Shown here: positions 8,263 to 16,663 of the stretch, piece by piece | Layout of the letters: every line of letters starts with the position of its first letter | Position numbering within the stretch: the first letter of the stretch is position 1 | Origin: an uncultured Lachnospiraceae bacterium | Lineage (GTDB): Bacteria > Bacillota > Clostridia > Lachnospirales > Lachnospiraceae | Reading direction: 5' to 3' | Assembly (NCBI GenBank): GCA_910578715.1 | Contig: CAJTRL010000004.1 | Span: forward strand, 1 to 64,000 | Length of the DNA: 64,000 bases | The notes under the pieces: model-generated | The model's database searches: none | Told to the model about the DNA's origin: nothing | What the model saw: only the letters and a program-made list of their open reading frames with translations | Made by a program: the position numbers and the translations under genes

Positions 8263-9519
8263 CTACATCTTAAAGCGTTTGCTCACAAGCGCATACTGGG
8301 AATTAAGCATCTGGTACATTTTCATGACCTCTGCCGATTCCGTCTCAACGCTCTGCATAATTTCATCATAATAGGTGATAAACGCATTGACAACCTGCCT
8401 GTCCATGCGGTTCAGCGACGCTTCTTCATTTAACCCGTCTATAATCTGCTCTTTTTTTAGCGGTTCTCTGTAAGGCCGTTTCCCCGTCATGCCGGTAATC
8501 GTGTCCGCCACCTGAAGAACTTTTTGTTCCTGGTTCATCTGCTGCGCCCGCATGCGCTTCGGATATCCGCTGCCGTCTCCTCTCTCATGATGCGCGAGCA
8601 CTATGGAAAGCACGTCTTCGCGCAGCATGCTTCCCAATACTTTTTCTGCGGCATTTACATGCAGCCTGACCTTTTTAATTTCTTCCGAGTTCAGCTTTCT
8701 GGGCGCCTCCGTAATCTCTTTCGGTATCACAAGCATGCCGATATCATGCAACAGCGCCCCGTAATACAGCCGTTCTTTCATATCTTCCGTCATCACCAGC
8801 CTTCCGGCCAGTTTCTCACAAATATGTATCGTCGTAATCGAATCGACCACAGACTGCTCATTCCGAAATCCGGTACAATACATGAGCATTTCCAGGAATT
8901 TCTTTTTCCCCTCATTGGAAAAAATCATATAGTCGAGAATCCGTTCCAGTTCGTCTTTGTATTCGCCGGTTTTTAATTTCGTAAAAATGTCAAATTTTTT
9001 GGCAATTTCATAAAAACGGTTCAGCCCCTCTTCCGACAGCCTTGTTCCGGCCTGTTTATGGAACATCTGCATATTGAACTGACTACCCATCGCCGAATAA
9101 TAAATATCCATTTTTTCCGCGATATTAATATAAGCCGCGATATCTTTATAGGTATAATCTATTTTCCGAAGCTGTTCCCAGTCCATATGATGGTACATAA
9201 TGACTTTCGCCAGCTCTTCTACCGGAGACAGATATTTAAAGAAAAGATAGCCGTATATGGTATGTGCTCTGCTGTCCCTGGACTCATACCGGAGCATATC
9301 GTTTAAAACGCCCGCCTCCGTCTTATACGCGCCGATATCATGCAGCGTCGCCACCATCACAATATCCGCCAGTTCAAACTCTTCATAAAGTCCCTTTTCC
9401 TCCAGCATTTTATAAACCATATAAGCCACCCTTGAGCCGTGGTCCATCAGTCTTGGATGAATCAGCCTCAAAGTATTTCTCATCAGTACAAATATATCTC
9501 TGCTTTTAATATACTCCAT
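8263..9519 (-). CDS. Double-HD / HD-GYP-type phosphodiesterase
   Basis: The start is placed at ATG 9519 (MEYIKSRDIFVL), preceded by AAAGGATGG; the frame is open further upstream but without a ribosome site. Two HD regions are visible. The first (about 25-75) has H..RVAYMVYKML and a LHDIGAY metal motif. The second (about 255-380) has LLHDIG, then HHERGDGSGYP, the HD-GYP hallmark. HD-GYP proteins hydrolyse c-di-GMP. No response-regulator or membrane domain is visible, so it is probably cytosolic. The first HD may be regulatory. It lies at the end of a run ldhA-like, GNAT, HD-GYP with short gaps. Confidence 0.85.
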   Translation of the reverse strand: MEYIKSRDIFVLMRNTLRLIHPRLMDHGSRVAYMVYKMLEEKGLYEEFELADIVMVATLHDIGAYKTEAGVLNDMLRYESRDSRAHTIYGYLFFKYLSPVEELAKVIMYHHMDWEQLRKIDYTYKDIAAYINIAEKMDIYYSAMGSQFNMQMFHKQAGTRLSEEGLNRFYEIAKKFDIFTKLKTGEYKDELERILDYMIFSNEGKKKFLEMLMYCTGFRNEQSVVDSITTIHICEKLAGRLVMTEDMKERLYYGALLHDIGMLVIPKEITEAPRKLNSEEIKKVRLHVNAAEKVLGSMLREDVLSIVLAHHERGDGSGYPKRMRAQQMNQEQKVLQVADTITGMTGKRPYREPLKKEQIIDGLNEEASLNRMDRQVVNAFITYYDEIMQSVETESAEVMKMYQMLNSQYALVSKRFKM

Positions 9520-9556
9520 GATATTCCATCCTTTTCTTTTATTCAGCGGACAGTTC

Positions 9557-10033
9557 CTACAGGATAAATTCCATCGGCGTATATTTAATGCCGTCCCGCT
9601 CTTCTTCCGGTCTGATATCCCTGAAACCAAGTTTATGATAAAATGCAACTCCATAGGGGGCGGCATTGACCGTCACTTTACTGACGCCTGCCTCCGAAAG
9701 CAGATATTCCCGCAAGTATTCAATCAACGCCCGGCCAATGCCCCTCCTATGGTATTTCTCATCTACAAAAAGCAGGGAGATATGGGATGCGTTCCGCAGC
9801 GTAATCATACCGACAATCCGCTTCCTGTCCAGAGCGACGAACATCTGGTAAACGCCCATGACAAACATCCGATGCAGCGTCGTATCCGTAATAAAATCCT
9901 CAAAATTCCGGATTCCCTCTTCCGAATAGACATCCGCCTCGAACCGCATAAACGTTTTCCATGCCAGCGTCATCGCATCATCCCACTCGTCCTGATAGGC
10001 GCTTCGTATCTGATATGGAATCTGTGATACCAT
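9557..10033 (-). CDS. GNAT-family N-acetyltransferase
   Basis: A 158-residue protein with the GNAT fold pattern. The acetyl-CoA binding motif RRGIGRALIEYL is at about 93-104, followed by the 'NAAPYGVAFYHKLGF' segment and a short C-terminal strand. The acceptor substrate cannot be predicted. Gaps are 26 bases to the upstream dehydrogenase gene and 37 bases to the downstream HD-GYP gene, so a three-gene operon is likely. Confidence 0.85.
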   Translation of the reverse strand: MVSQIPYQIRSAYQDEWDDAMTLAWKTFMRFEADVYSEEGIRNFEDFITDTTLHRMFVMGVYQMFVALDRKRIVGMITLRNASHISLLFVDEKYHRRGIGRALIEYLREYLLSEAGVSKVTVNAAPYGVAFYHKLGFRDIRPEEERDGIKYTPMEFIL

Positions 10034-10059
10034 ACTCTCCCTTCTTTCCCTATTCTATT

Positions 10060-11043
10060 TTAACGTATTTCAGTACGATTTACAAGCGGTAGTCCATTTT
10101 CCAGCGCATAAGCATTTTCAAGCGTTTCCACGGCAATCGCCTGCATCGCTTCCTTCGTGAAAAATCCCATATGGGAGGTAATTAATACATTGGGGAAAGT
10201 CAGCAGTCTTGCCAGCTTTTCATCATGAATAATTTCATTGGAACGGTCTTCGTAAAAAATGCCTTCCTCTTCTTCATAAACATCAAGGCCGACTCCGCCG
10301 AATTTTCCTTCTACCAGACCGTCAATCAGTGCATCCGTATCAATCAGGCTGCCCCTGGACGTATTAATCAGATAGACTCCTTTTTTCATACGACCGATGG
10401 ATTCCTCATTGATGATGTGCTTTGTCCCGGAAGTCAGCGGACAGTGCAGCGATATGACGTCGGATTTTTCAAACAGCTCATCCGGCTCCACATAATCCAC
10501 TTCCAGCTTCGTATTCGGATAAGGGTCATACGCCAGAACCTGCATGCCAAAGCCGTTACAAAGCCTTATCATCGCCTGGCCGATTTTACCGGTTCCGATG
10601 ATGCCTGCCGTCTTATGGTACAAATCGACTCCCATCAGGCCGTTCAGGCTCATATTAAAATCTCTCGTCCTGCTGTACGCCCTGTGAATATGACGGTTCA
10701 CCGTCAGAAGCATTCCCATGGCAAATTCCGCCACTCCTTCCGGAGAATAACTCGGCACCCGGAGAATCGTAATTTTATCTTCCGCCGCCTTGACATCTAC
10801 ATGATTAAATCCGGCGCTGCGGAGCAGAATCGCCTTCACCTTCATCTCATACAGCTTGTCAATCATTTCCGCCGTAACGTAATCGTTTACAAAAATGCAG
10901 ACGGCGTCATATCCCGCCGCAAGGTAAATGGTCTCTTCCTGAAAAGGAACTTCATAAAAACGGATGTCAAATCCGTATTCTTTTCCCATCGGCTCGAACC
11001 ATATTTTATCATAAGGTTTTGTACTGAAAAATGCAATTTTCAT
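10060..11043 (-). CDS. ldhA: D-lactate dehydrogenase-like D-2-hydroxyacid dehydrogenase
   Basis: A 327-residue NAD-dependent dehydrogenase of the D-2-hydroxyacid family, closest in appearance to fermentative D-lactate dehydrogenases (pyruvate + NADH to D-lactate). Seen: the nucleotide-binding loop GIIGTGKIGQ (about 147-156), catalytic Arg in NTSRG, Glu in DVYEEE, and His in SHMGF. The N-terminal domain has the RSAGFNHVD motif usual for this group. Full length. Substrate specificity is inferred from family resemblance. The leader at 11044-11180 is A/T-rich with a possible TATAAT box near 11110. Confidence 0.85.
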   Translation of the reverse strand: MKIAFFSTKPYDKIWFEPMGKEYGFDIRFYEVPFQEETIYLAAGYDAVCIFVNDYVTAEMIDKLYEMKVKAILLRSAGFNHVDVKAAEDKITILRVPSYSPEGVAEFAMGMLLTVNRHIHRAYSRTRDFNMSLNGLMGVDLYHKTAGIIGTGKIGQAMIRLCNGFGMQVLAYDPYPNTKLEVDYVEPDELFEKSDVISLHCPLTSGTKHIINEESIGRMKKGVYLINTSRGSLIDTDALIDGLVEGKFGGVGLDVYEEEEGIFYEDRSNEIIHDEKLARLLTFPNVLITSHMGFFTKEAMQAIAVETLENAYALENGLPLVNRTEIR

Positions 11044-11180
11044 ATCGTCAGATTTTCTCCTTTTTCTTCATAATATCTTCATAATAAATATCAATTAAAT
11101 ATAAGTTATTATAATCAGAAAGGAGACTTTTCATTCTTGAAAATTTGTTTCCTATAAAGATGCTTTCCTAAAAAAGAAAG

Positions 11181-11206
11181 AAAAAAGAGCCGGCATCGCT
11201 GCCGGC
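11181..11206 (-). terminator. Terminator of the DUF1002 gene
   Basis: A GCCGGCA / TGCCGGC stem with a 4-base loop is followed on the minus strand by TCTTTTTT. It lies 34 bases past the DUF1002 stop. Confidence 0.9.
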
Positions 11207-11239
11207 CCCTTTCGTTTTTCTTCAAAGGCATCTTCTTTT

Positions 11240-12247
11240 TCAGGAAAAGAGATTCTTGAAAAAGTCCGATACGGCGTTTGTCAGATTCTCAAAAAAACTT
11301 TTAAACGCCGACGTCAACGCGCCTTCAACCGCTTCGTTAATCGCCTCATTCGCATTTTCAACGATGCTTAAACCGTATTTTTCATACAGATACTGCGCCT
11401 GTTCCAGAAGGTAATCCGCATTCAGTCCGAGATTATCCAGTTTCTTTAACAGCCCGATAATCTGCTGTTTATCTTCTTCGGTCAGGCTGATGCCAAACGC
11501 CTCTTCTCCCTCCGCAATCGCCGCCCGGATGCTTTCTTCGTCTCCAATATCCAGTTCCCCGTTAGCAACCTTGCCTTTCAGCCATGCAATCAACGCTTCC
11601 GCCTCGTCCGCGCTGCCCTCGCCCTGTATGCTTTGTGCCAGCTCCCCGGTCGTAATCAGCTCATCGAGCGCCGTATCCAGGACGGTGTCCGATACCGTTT
11701 CCCCAGCCATCACTTCATATGCCTTCAGCGCACCAATCAGCCCGGCAGTACCGGAAATTGGCGTCGGACCGACCACAAGCACTTCCGTATCTTTCATCCC
11801 CGCCGTCAGAAGGGCATTCCGGTACATGCCGGTCGTGCAGTAGTTAATATTCTGCGTCGTCACCTTTACGCCGCTTCCTTCCGGCGCTTTCGTGATTTTC
11901 ACACTGGACAGCGATTTACTTCCGATGACGGAAGCATCCAGATATGCGTCCAGGTACGCGTGTTCCATCTCATTTGTGATGGTCAGTACCGTATAATTTT
12001 CCAGTTCTTCTTCGGTCAGCCCCATCAGCCGCAGTACTTCGGCCCGCTGTTCCACAGACAAATCCGCACCGAGCACGACGACGGATTCTTCTGTCTCCGA
12101 CGCATGAGCGGTAATGGTTGTAACACTGGTTATTTTTTCAATGTCCGTCAGTCCCGCAATGCACAGAATGCCCACTATCATCACGCCTGCTATGCCAGTT
12201 CGCCATAACAAACGAAGCCGCGCCGGGTTTCCATTCTTTTTTTTCAT
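11240..12247 (-). CDS. Secreted/anchored DUF1002 protein (YpuA-like)
   Basis: The start is set at ATG 12247 (MKKKNGNPARLR). The ATG at 12259 lies only one base from AAAGG, whereas 12247 sits at the same distance from a leader element that also precedes the FabT-like gene. The protein is about 335 residues with a hydrophobic signal or anchor segment (about 17-35) and an Ala-x-Ala-like exit (ITAHASET). A DUF1002 domain follows, with 'LGADLSVEQRAEVLRLMGL' and 'YTVLTITNEME' segments as in Bacillus YpuA. The C-terminal half is acidic and helical. Function in the family is unknown; an extracytoplasmic location is inferred. Confidence 0.85.
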   Translation of the reverse strand: MKKKNGNPARLRLLWRTGIAGVMIVGILCIAGLTDIEKITSVTTITAHASETEESVVVLGADLSVEQRAEVLRLMGLTEEELENYTVLTITNEMEHAYLDAYLDASVIGSKSLSSVKITKAPEGSGVKVTTQNINYCTTGMYRNALLTAGMKDTEVLVVGPTPISGTAGLIGALKAYEVMAGETVSDTVLDTALDELITTGELAQSIQGEGSADEAEALIAWLKGKVANGELDIGDEESIRAAIAEGEEAFGISLTEEDKQQIIGLLKKLDNLGLNADYLLEQAQYLYEKYGLSIVENANEAINEAVEGALTSAFKSFFENLTNAVSDFFKNLFS

Positions 12248-12285
12248 AAAAATATCCATGCCTTTCTCTCTGCCCGCGATATTTG
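12247..12285 (-). repeat. Leader module copy 1 (shared with FabT-like gene)
   Basis: On the minus strand, CAAATATCGCGG is followed by a (G)CAGAGAGAAAGGCA stretch and then, exactly 38 bases from its first base, the ATG. The copy at 40184-40222 has the same 12-base core, a nearly identical AGAGAAAGGCA ribosome-site region and the same 38-base spacing. This is unlikely by chance and fixes both start codons. Confidence 0.6.
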
Positions 12286-12354
12286 GGCCCGCGCTAAAAG
12301 CGCAGCGCCTTCAGCGCAATGGCACCAAATATTCGCTTGCCGAATAAATTCGGC
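12279..12354 (-). repeat. Palindrome-rich leader between lipase-like gene and DUF1002 gene
   Basis: Several inverted repeats are nested here: ATATTTGG (12279-12286) with CCAAATAT (12325-12332), GCGC-TAAAA-GCGC at 12291-12303, and GCCGAAT / ATTCGGC at 12339-12354 with a 2-base loop. The last may end the hydrolase transcript, though no T run follows. The first folds the start of the leader module into a structure. Confidence 0.5.
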
Positions 12355-12374
12355 TATGAAAAATCTCTAATTTT

Positions 12375-13310
12375 TCAACCTATCCGCTGCAATATCCATC
12401 GGTAAATTTCTCCGTATACCTGTTCCCTGTCCACCTCGTTCAACAGCTCATGACGGTCTTTTTCATACAGCTTCATCTGCACATTCTGCATGCCATGCTC
12501 CAGGTAAGAATGATAAACCGTTTCCACACTTTTTCCGTAATTTCCTACCGGGTCGTCTGCGCCGGAAAGAAGCAGAATCGGCAGATGCTTCGGCATTTTT
12601 TCTATTTTTTCCACATCATAGCAGTTGCGAATCAACTGAAAGAGCGCCGCAAAACCATTCAGCGTAAAAACAAAACCGCACATCGGGTCCGCCAGATATC
12701 GGTCCACGTTTTCCTCGTTCCGGGATAGCCAGTCGGCGTTTGTTCTTACGGGACGGAACCTGTCGTTAAATTTCCCGAAAGAAGCCTTGTCGATAAATCT
12801 GCCGACATGTTTCGGCCCCAGAAACAGCTTCTGAATTGCCGTAACCGTCCTCGCCGCAAGAAGCGTAAACTTCGACTGCATTCCCGTTCCGACGATTACC
12901 GCGCCGCCCACGCCGCTTCCATAGTTGAACAGATAATTTCTGACGATAAAAGAGCCCATGCTGTGTCCCATAATCAGATACGGGACGCCCGGATATTGTT
13001 CCTGCATCATTTTTTTCAGACGATGCTCATCGCGCACAAGTACATTCGCCGCATCTTCCTTGCAAAAATAACCGTACGTGCCGCCTTCCGGCACAGACTT
13101 TCCATGACCGAGATGGTCGTCTCCCACCACAAGGATTCCCTTTTGTGCCAGAAATCTTGCAAACTCGTCATACCGCTCTATATGTTCCGCCATGCCATGC
13201 ACAACCTGAAAAATACAGACCGGCTTTTCCGCCTCAGGAATCCATTTAACCGCATGGATTTTACTCTCCCGGTCTCTGGAATCAAAATAAAACTCTTCTT
13301 TGCTTATCAT
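12375..13310 (-). CDS. Alpha/beta hydrolase, monoacylglycerol lipase-like
   Basis: A 311-residue serine hydrolase of the Hydrolase_4/lysophospholipase type. The nucleophile elbow is GHSMGS (about 116-121). The oxyanion region is in 'QVVHGMAEHIERY'. A late Asp (SGADDPVG) and His (DRHELLNE) complete the triad. No signal peptide, so cytosolic. Likely substrates are monoglycerides or lysophospholipids, by family only. It lies 35 bases downstream of metG and probably shares its transcript. The start is preceded by AGAAAGG with a 12-base spacer. Confidence 0.85.
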   Translation of the reverse strand: MISKEEFYFDSRDRESKIHAVKWIPEAEKPVCIFQVVHGMAEHIERYDEFARFLAQKGILVVGDDHLGHGKSVPEGGTYGYFCKEDAANVLVRDEHRLKKMMQEQYPGVPYLIMGHSMGSFIVRNYLFNYGSGVGGAVIVGTGMQSKFTLLAARTVTAIQKLFLGPKHVGRFIDKASFGKFNDRFRPVRTNADWLSRNEENVDRYLADPMCGFVFTLNGFAALFQLIRNCYDVEKIEKMPKHLPILLLSGADDPVGNYGKSVETVYHSYLEHGMQNVQMKLYEKDRHELLNEVDREQVYGEIYRWILQRIG

Positions 13311-13345
13311 ATTATTCGAATGCCTTTCTTATAAAATTCGATTCC

Positions 13346-15436
13346 TTAACAGATTTCCGCACCCGCCGGCATATCTTTTTCCGGCGTAAGAAGCGCAAGA
13401 TTTCCTTCGGCATCTTCCGCGCAGAGCAGCATTCCCTCCGAAGTCATGCCCGCAATTTCACGCGGCGCCAGATTGGTCAGCACCATTACCTTTTTACCGA
13501 CCATTTCTTCCGCGCTGTAATATTTCCGAATGCCCGACAAAATCTGCTTTACGGAAGAACCGACGCGCACTTTGGAACAGAGCAGCTTCTTCGATTTCGG
13601 CACTTCCTTACACTCCAGAATCTCGCCCACCTGGAACTGGCATTTGTCAAAATCATCGTAGGAGATGGTTTCCTTCGGCTCGATATCCATAGCGGCTCCG
13701 GCAGTTACGCTGCTTTCTCCATTCGCCGCTCTGGCCTCTCCGTTTGTTCCGCCGTTTGCCGTTCCGGCCGTCCCGCCTTCCGCTGCCCCATTGCTTTCTC
13801 CGGCTGCGGCCTTCCTTTCCGCAAATAACGCTTCCGCTTTTTCCATTACCTCTTTTATGTCACGGCGCACAAACAATATCTCCGGCGTTTCCGTGACCCG
13901 GTTGCCCGATGGGTACAGATTCGCCGCTTTCTCAATATCCCGGTTCCCGGCGCACGCTTCCAGCTTCGCAAAATCAACCAGCGGCGTCTGCAGCTGCACC
14001 GCAATTTTCGCCGCAGTCTCCGGCATAAACGGCTCTAACAGGCTCGCTCCCGCCAGAATGCCATTCAACAGATTGTATAAAACCGTAGCAAGACGGTCCT
14101 TTTTCGCCTCATCCTTCGCCAGCGCCCAGGGCATTGTCTCATCAATATATTTATTACAGCGCTTAAAGAGAACAAAAACTTCCGTAATTGCGTCCGCAAC
14201 GCGCAGACTTTCCATTTTCGTGCTGACTCTCGTATAAGTATCTGCCAGAACATTCCACAGCTGCGCATCCACATCTTCTTCGCCCGCTGCCGCGCCGGCC
14301 CGCTTGTTCTCCACAACGCCGCCGAAATATTTATTGCTCATGGATATGGTTCTGTTCACCAGATTGCCCAGCGTATTCGCAAGGTCGGAATTGAACCGCT
14401 CCACCATCAAATCCCATGTAATCATGCCGTCATTCTCGAAAGGCATCTCATGCAGAACAAAATAACGAACCGCGTCCACACCGAAAAAGTCAATCAAATC
14501 TTCCGCATAGATGACGTTGCCTTTGGATTTGCTCATTTTTCCATCGCCCTGCAATAACCACGGATGACCGAAAATCTGTTTCGGGAGCGGCTCTCCGAGC
14601 GCCATCAGGAAAATCGGCCAGTAAATCGTGTGGAAACGGATAATATCCTTTCCTATCAGATGCAAATCCGCCGGCCATAGTTTCCGGTACTGCTCCGAGC
14701 AGTTCCCGTCCGCATCATAACCGATACCCGTAATATAATTTGTCAATGCGTCCAGCCATACATATACCACATGCTTTTCGTCAAAATCCACCGGAACCCC
14801 CCATTTAAAAGAGGTTCTGGAGACGCACAAATCCTGTAGCCCCGGAAGCAGAAAATTGTTCATCATCTCATTTTTGCGGGATACCGGCTGGATAAATTCC
14901 GGATGTGCATTGATGTGTTCAATCAGTCTGTCCGCATATTTACTCATCTTAAAAAAATACGCTTCTTCTTTGGCAGGTTTGACTTCTCTCCCACAGTCCG
15001 GACATTTTCCGTCCACCAGCTGGGACTCCGTCCAGAAGGATTCACAGGGCGTACAATAAAGCCCCTCATAAGAGCCTTTGTATATATCCCCCTGTTCATA
15101 CAGCTTTCTGAAAATTTTCTGAACCTGTTTTTCATGATAATCATCGGTCGTGCGGATAAACTTATCGTAAGACGTATTCAGTGAATCACAGATAGAACGG
15201 ATTCTGCCCGCAACGCCGTCTACAAACGTCTTGGGCGAAATGCCCGCTTCCTGCGCCTTTATCTCTATTTTCTGTCCATGCTCGTCGGTTCCCGTCTGGA
15301 AAAAGACGTCGTACCCGTCTTTTCTTTTGAATCGTGCAATACTGTCCGCCAGTACGATTTCATAACTGTTCCCGATATGGGGCGTGCCCGACGTATAGGC
15401 GATTGCCGTCGTAATGTAATATTTTCCTTTGTTCAT
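13346..15436 (-). CDS. metG: Methionyl-tRNA synthetase
   Basis: Charges tRNA-Met with methionine using ATP. Seen: the HIGN motif (PHIGNSYEI) near the N-terminus, a zinc-binding CxxC...CxxC knuckle (CTPC / CPDC), KMSKSKGN near residue 295-302, and a C-terminal tRNA-binding (Trbp111-like) domain of about 105 residues. An unusual Ala/Gly/Asn/Glu-rich linker of about 45 residues (near 540-585) joins the last domain. ATG 15436 (MNKGKYYITTA) is preferred over the in-frame ATG at 15448, which directly abuts the ribosome site. A T-box leader precedes it, so expression should rise when tRNA-Met is uncharged. Confidence 0.97.
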   Translation of the reverse strand: MNKGKYYITTAIAYTSGTPHIGNSYEIVLADSIARFKRKDGYDVFFQTGTDEHGQKIEIKAQEAGISPKTFVDGVAGRIRSICDSLNTSYDKFIRTTDDYHEKQVQKIFRKLYEQGDIYKGSYEGLYCTPCESFWTESQLVDGKCPDCGREVKPAKEEAYFFKMSKYADRLIEHINAHPEFIQPVSRKNEMMNNFLLPGLQDLCVSRTSFKWGVPVDFDEKHVVYVWLDALTNYITGIGYDADGNCSEQYRKLWPADLHLIGKDIIRFHTIYWPIFLMALGEPLPKQIFGHPWLLQGDGKMSKSKGNVIYAEDLIDFFGVDAVRYFVLHEMPFENDGMITWDLMVERFNSDLANTLGNLVNRTISMSNKYFGGVVENKRAGAAAGEEDVDAQLWNVLADTYTRVSTKMESLRVADAITEVFVLFKRCNKYIDETMPWALAKDEAKKDRLATVLYNLLNGILAGASLLEPFMPETAAKIAVQLQTPLVDFAKLEACAGNRDIEKAANLYPSGNRVTETPEILFVRRDIKEVMEKAEALFAERKAAAGESNGAAEGGTAGTANGGTNGEARAANGESSVTAGAAMDIEPKETISYDDFDKCQFQVGEILECKEVPKSKKLLCSKVRVGSSVKQILSGIRKYYSAEEMVGKKVMVLTNLAPREIAGMTSEGMLLCAEDAEGNLALLTPEKDMPAGAEIC

Positions 15437-15500
15437 GTTTATAACCATACTCCTTTCTTTTCAATCAATCGGGCATGGAAGCTATTTCCCTTACCCGCGC

Positions 15501-15804
15501 AAAAAAGCCGCCTTCCTATATATCCGCATATAAGAAGACGGCCGTAAAACCGTGTTACCACTTCTCTTCGCCATGTTCTCACAAACATGACCTCATCAAG
15601 TACCTTTCGATACTCTGCCGCTATAACAGGCGGAACCTGTCGCACCCTTGCCAGACAGCTCAGGCACGCCGCTCGGAAGCCATGTTCGGCATGTTTCTTC
15701 TTCGTCCCTCTCAGCAGGCACAAACGATACACACATTCGCGCAATGGGGCGTTCTCTGTAAAGAGTCCGCATACTTACTCTCTTCGTCACAGCCTTTTCA
15801 ATAT
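15501..15804 (-). promoter_or_regulatory. T-box riboswitch (tRNA-Met sensing) of metG
   Basis: A roughly 300-base structured leader precedes metG. The T-box sequence AAGTGGTAACACGG (15563-15550) includes TGGT, which pairs with the 3' ACCA of an uncharged tRNA with discriminator A. It is followed by a terminator stem (GCCGTCTTC / GAAGGCGGC, 15544-15507) and TTTTTT (15506-15501). Upstream hairpins fit stem I and later stems. T-box leaders read through when the cognate tRNA is uncharged. The specifier codon was not resolved; tRNA-Met is inferred from the gene controlled. Confidence 0.9.
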
Positions 15805-15810
15805 AGTGTT

Positions 15811-15839
15811 AGCCTATCACAAAGATTTTATGTTGTCAA
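15811..15839 (-). promoter_or_regulatory. Promoter of the metG T-box transcript
   Basis: A perfect TTGACA (15839-15834) is separated by 17 bases from TAGGCT (15816-15811). The start site would be near 15804, matching the T-box 5' end. The rest of the gap to 16068 is A/T-rich with nothing else recognised except the hairpin at 16037-16052. Confidence 0.65.
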
Positions 15840-16036
15840 TTGGGGGATGCTGTGTGAAGTAATTCTTTTTTAACAGACTATTCTCCCCTGTTTTTCTGTA
15901 TTTTTTCCTGTTCTTCCCACGTTTATCCAGCGTTTCCCCGCATAAAATTCCCCCATATGCACAAACTAACTCCTGTACTTTCCCAAAATCATAAACACCC
16001 CATAATTCAATATTCTAAATAATTCTAAATACAACC

Positions 16037-16052
16037 GCGCGTAATGACGCGC
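16037..16052 (+). other. Small hairpin just upstream of the DUF3892 ribosome site
   Basis: GCGCGT-AATG-ACGCGC forms a 6-bp stem four bases before AAGGAG. It could affect translation or stabilise the 5' end. No clear promoter was found upstream. Confidence 0.35.
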
Positions 16053-16068
16053 AGATAAGGAGCATATT

Positions 16069-16371
16069 TTGAAAGACATTGATAAAGACACATTAGGCGA
16101 AGCGCTCGCAAGAAATACACTGGACGACATTCCACAGCCCAAAAGCGATGCAAAGGAAATTGTCGGTCTTGTCAAAAGCAGCGGACGCATTAACGGCTAT
16201 CAGCTTTCCGACGGGACGACAGTCTCCAAAGAGGAAGGCGTCGCCCTCGCCAGAGACGGTGAAATCAGGGGCGTCGGAATCGCCCATAGAAAAGATACGG
16301 AATATTTAAAATCCCTTCCGGACGGTTCCGAAAACAATAATCTTGGGAATCTGCCTTCGATATCAGGCTAG
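16069..16371 (+). CDS. DUF3892 domain protein (small, TTG start)
   Basis: A 100-residue protein. The start codon is TTG at 16069, chosen because AAGGAG (16057-16062) lies 6 bases upstream; no ATG is available. After about 27 N-terminal residues comes the DUF3892-like core (about 28-95): 'IVGLVKSSGRINGYQLSDG', 'SKEEGVALARDGEIRGVGI' and a tail with 'LPDGSENNNLGNLP'. Small proteins of this type are common in Firmicutes and often found with accessory genes. Function is unknown. It is one of few plus-strand genes here and ends at a bidirectional terminator. Confidence 0.8.
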   Translation: MKDIDKDTLGEALARNTLDDIPQPKSDAKEIVGLVKSSGRINGYQLSDGTTVSKEEGVALARDGEIRGVGIAHRKDTEYLKSLPDGSENNNLGNLPSISG

Positions 16372-16405
16372 GTTTCCTATATTATAATCAGGGCATAACT
16401 ATTTG

Positions 16406-16449
16406 AAAAGCACACCTAAAACCGATGTTCGATGTTTAAGTGTGCTTTT
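16406..16449. terminator. Bidirectional terminator between DUF3892 gene and PIN module
   Basis: A perfect 10-bp stem, AAAAGCACAC / GTGTGCTTTT, is extended by an inner imperfect stem. With A and T runs on either side it can stop both the plus-strand DUF3892 transcript and the minus-strand PIN transcript. Confidence 0.85.
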
Positions 16450-16474
16450 CCTCTCTGCATCAAGCTGCCATAAT

Positions 16475-16663
16475 CTATTGCTTCTTCAATGGCTTACGTT
16501 TCTCAATACGTTCAAGAAATTCTGCCGCCCCCGCTTTTGTATCAGCCACAATTTCCGACGCCGTCATGCCTTCATACCTCATCGCATTGTATTCCCGTAT
16601 TTTCCTGATGTCATCCAAATCAAAACGTTCACTGAGCTCCGGTTCTTTCATCATTACTGCCAT
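16475..16663 (-). CDS. Small acidic/basic protein, probable partner (antitoxin) of the PIN toxin
   Basis: A 62-residue protein starting at ATG 16663. It overlaps the end of the PIN gene by 35 bases, which indicates tight coupling. It is predicted to be helical, with 'LDDIRKIREYNAMRYEGMT' and a Lys-rich C-terminus. I do not recognise a family. Position and size suggest the antitoxin of a type II toxin-antitoxin pair. The order is toxin first and antitoxin second, the reverse of most VapBC loci. The call is from context. Confidence 0.55.
   Translation of the reverse strand: MAVMMKEPELSERFDLDDIRKIREYNAMRYEGMTASEIVADTKAGAAEFLERIEKRKPLKKQ

Noticed and set aside
10225..11073. 282-codon plus-strand frame opposite the D-2-hydroxyacid dehydrogenase gene
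   Set aside because: It mirrors a clearly conserved minus-strand enzyme; composition is unlike a protein and no family is recognisable.
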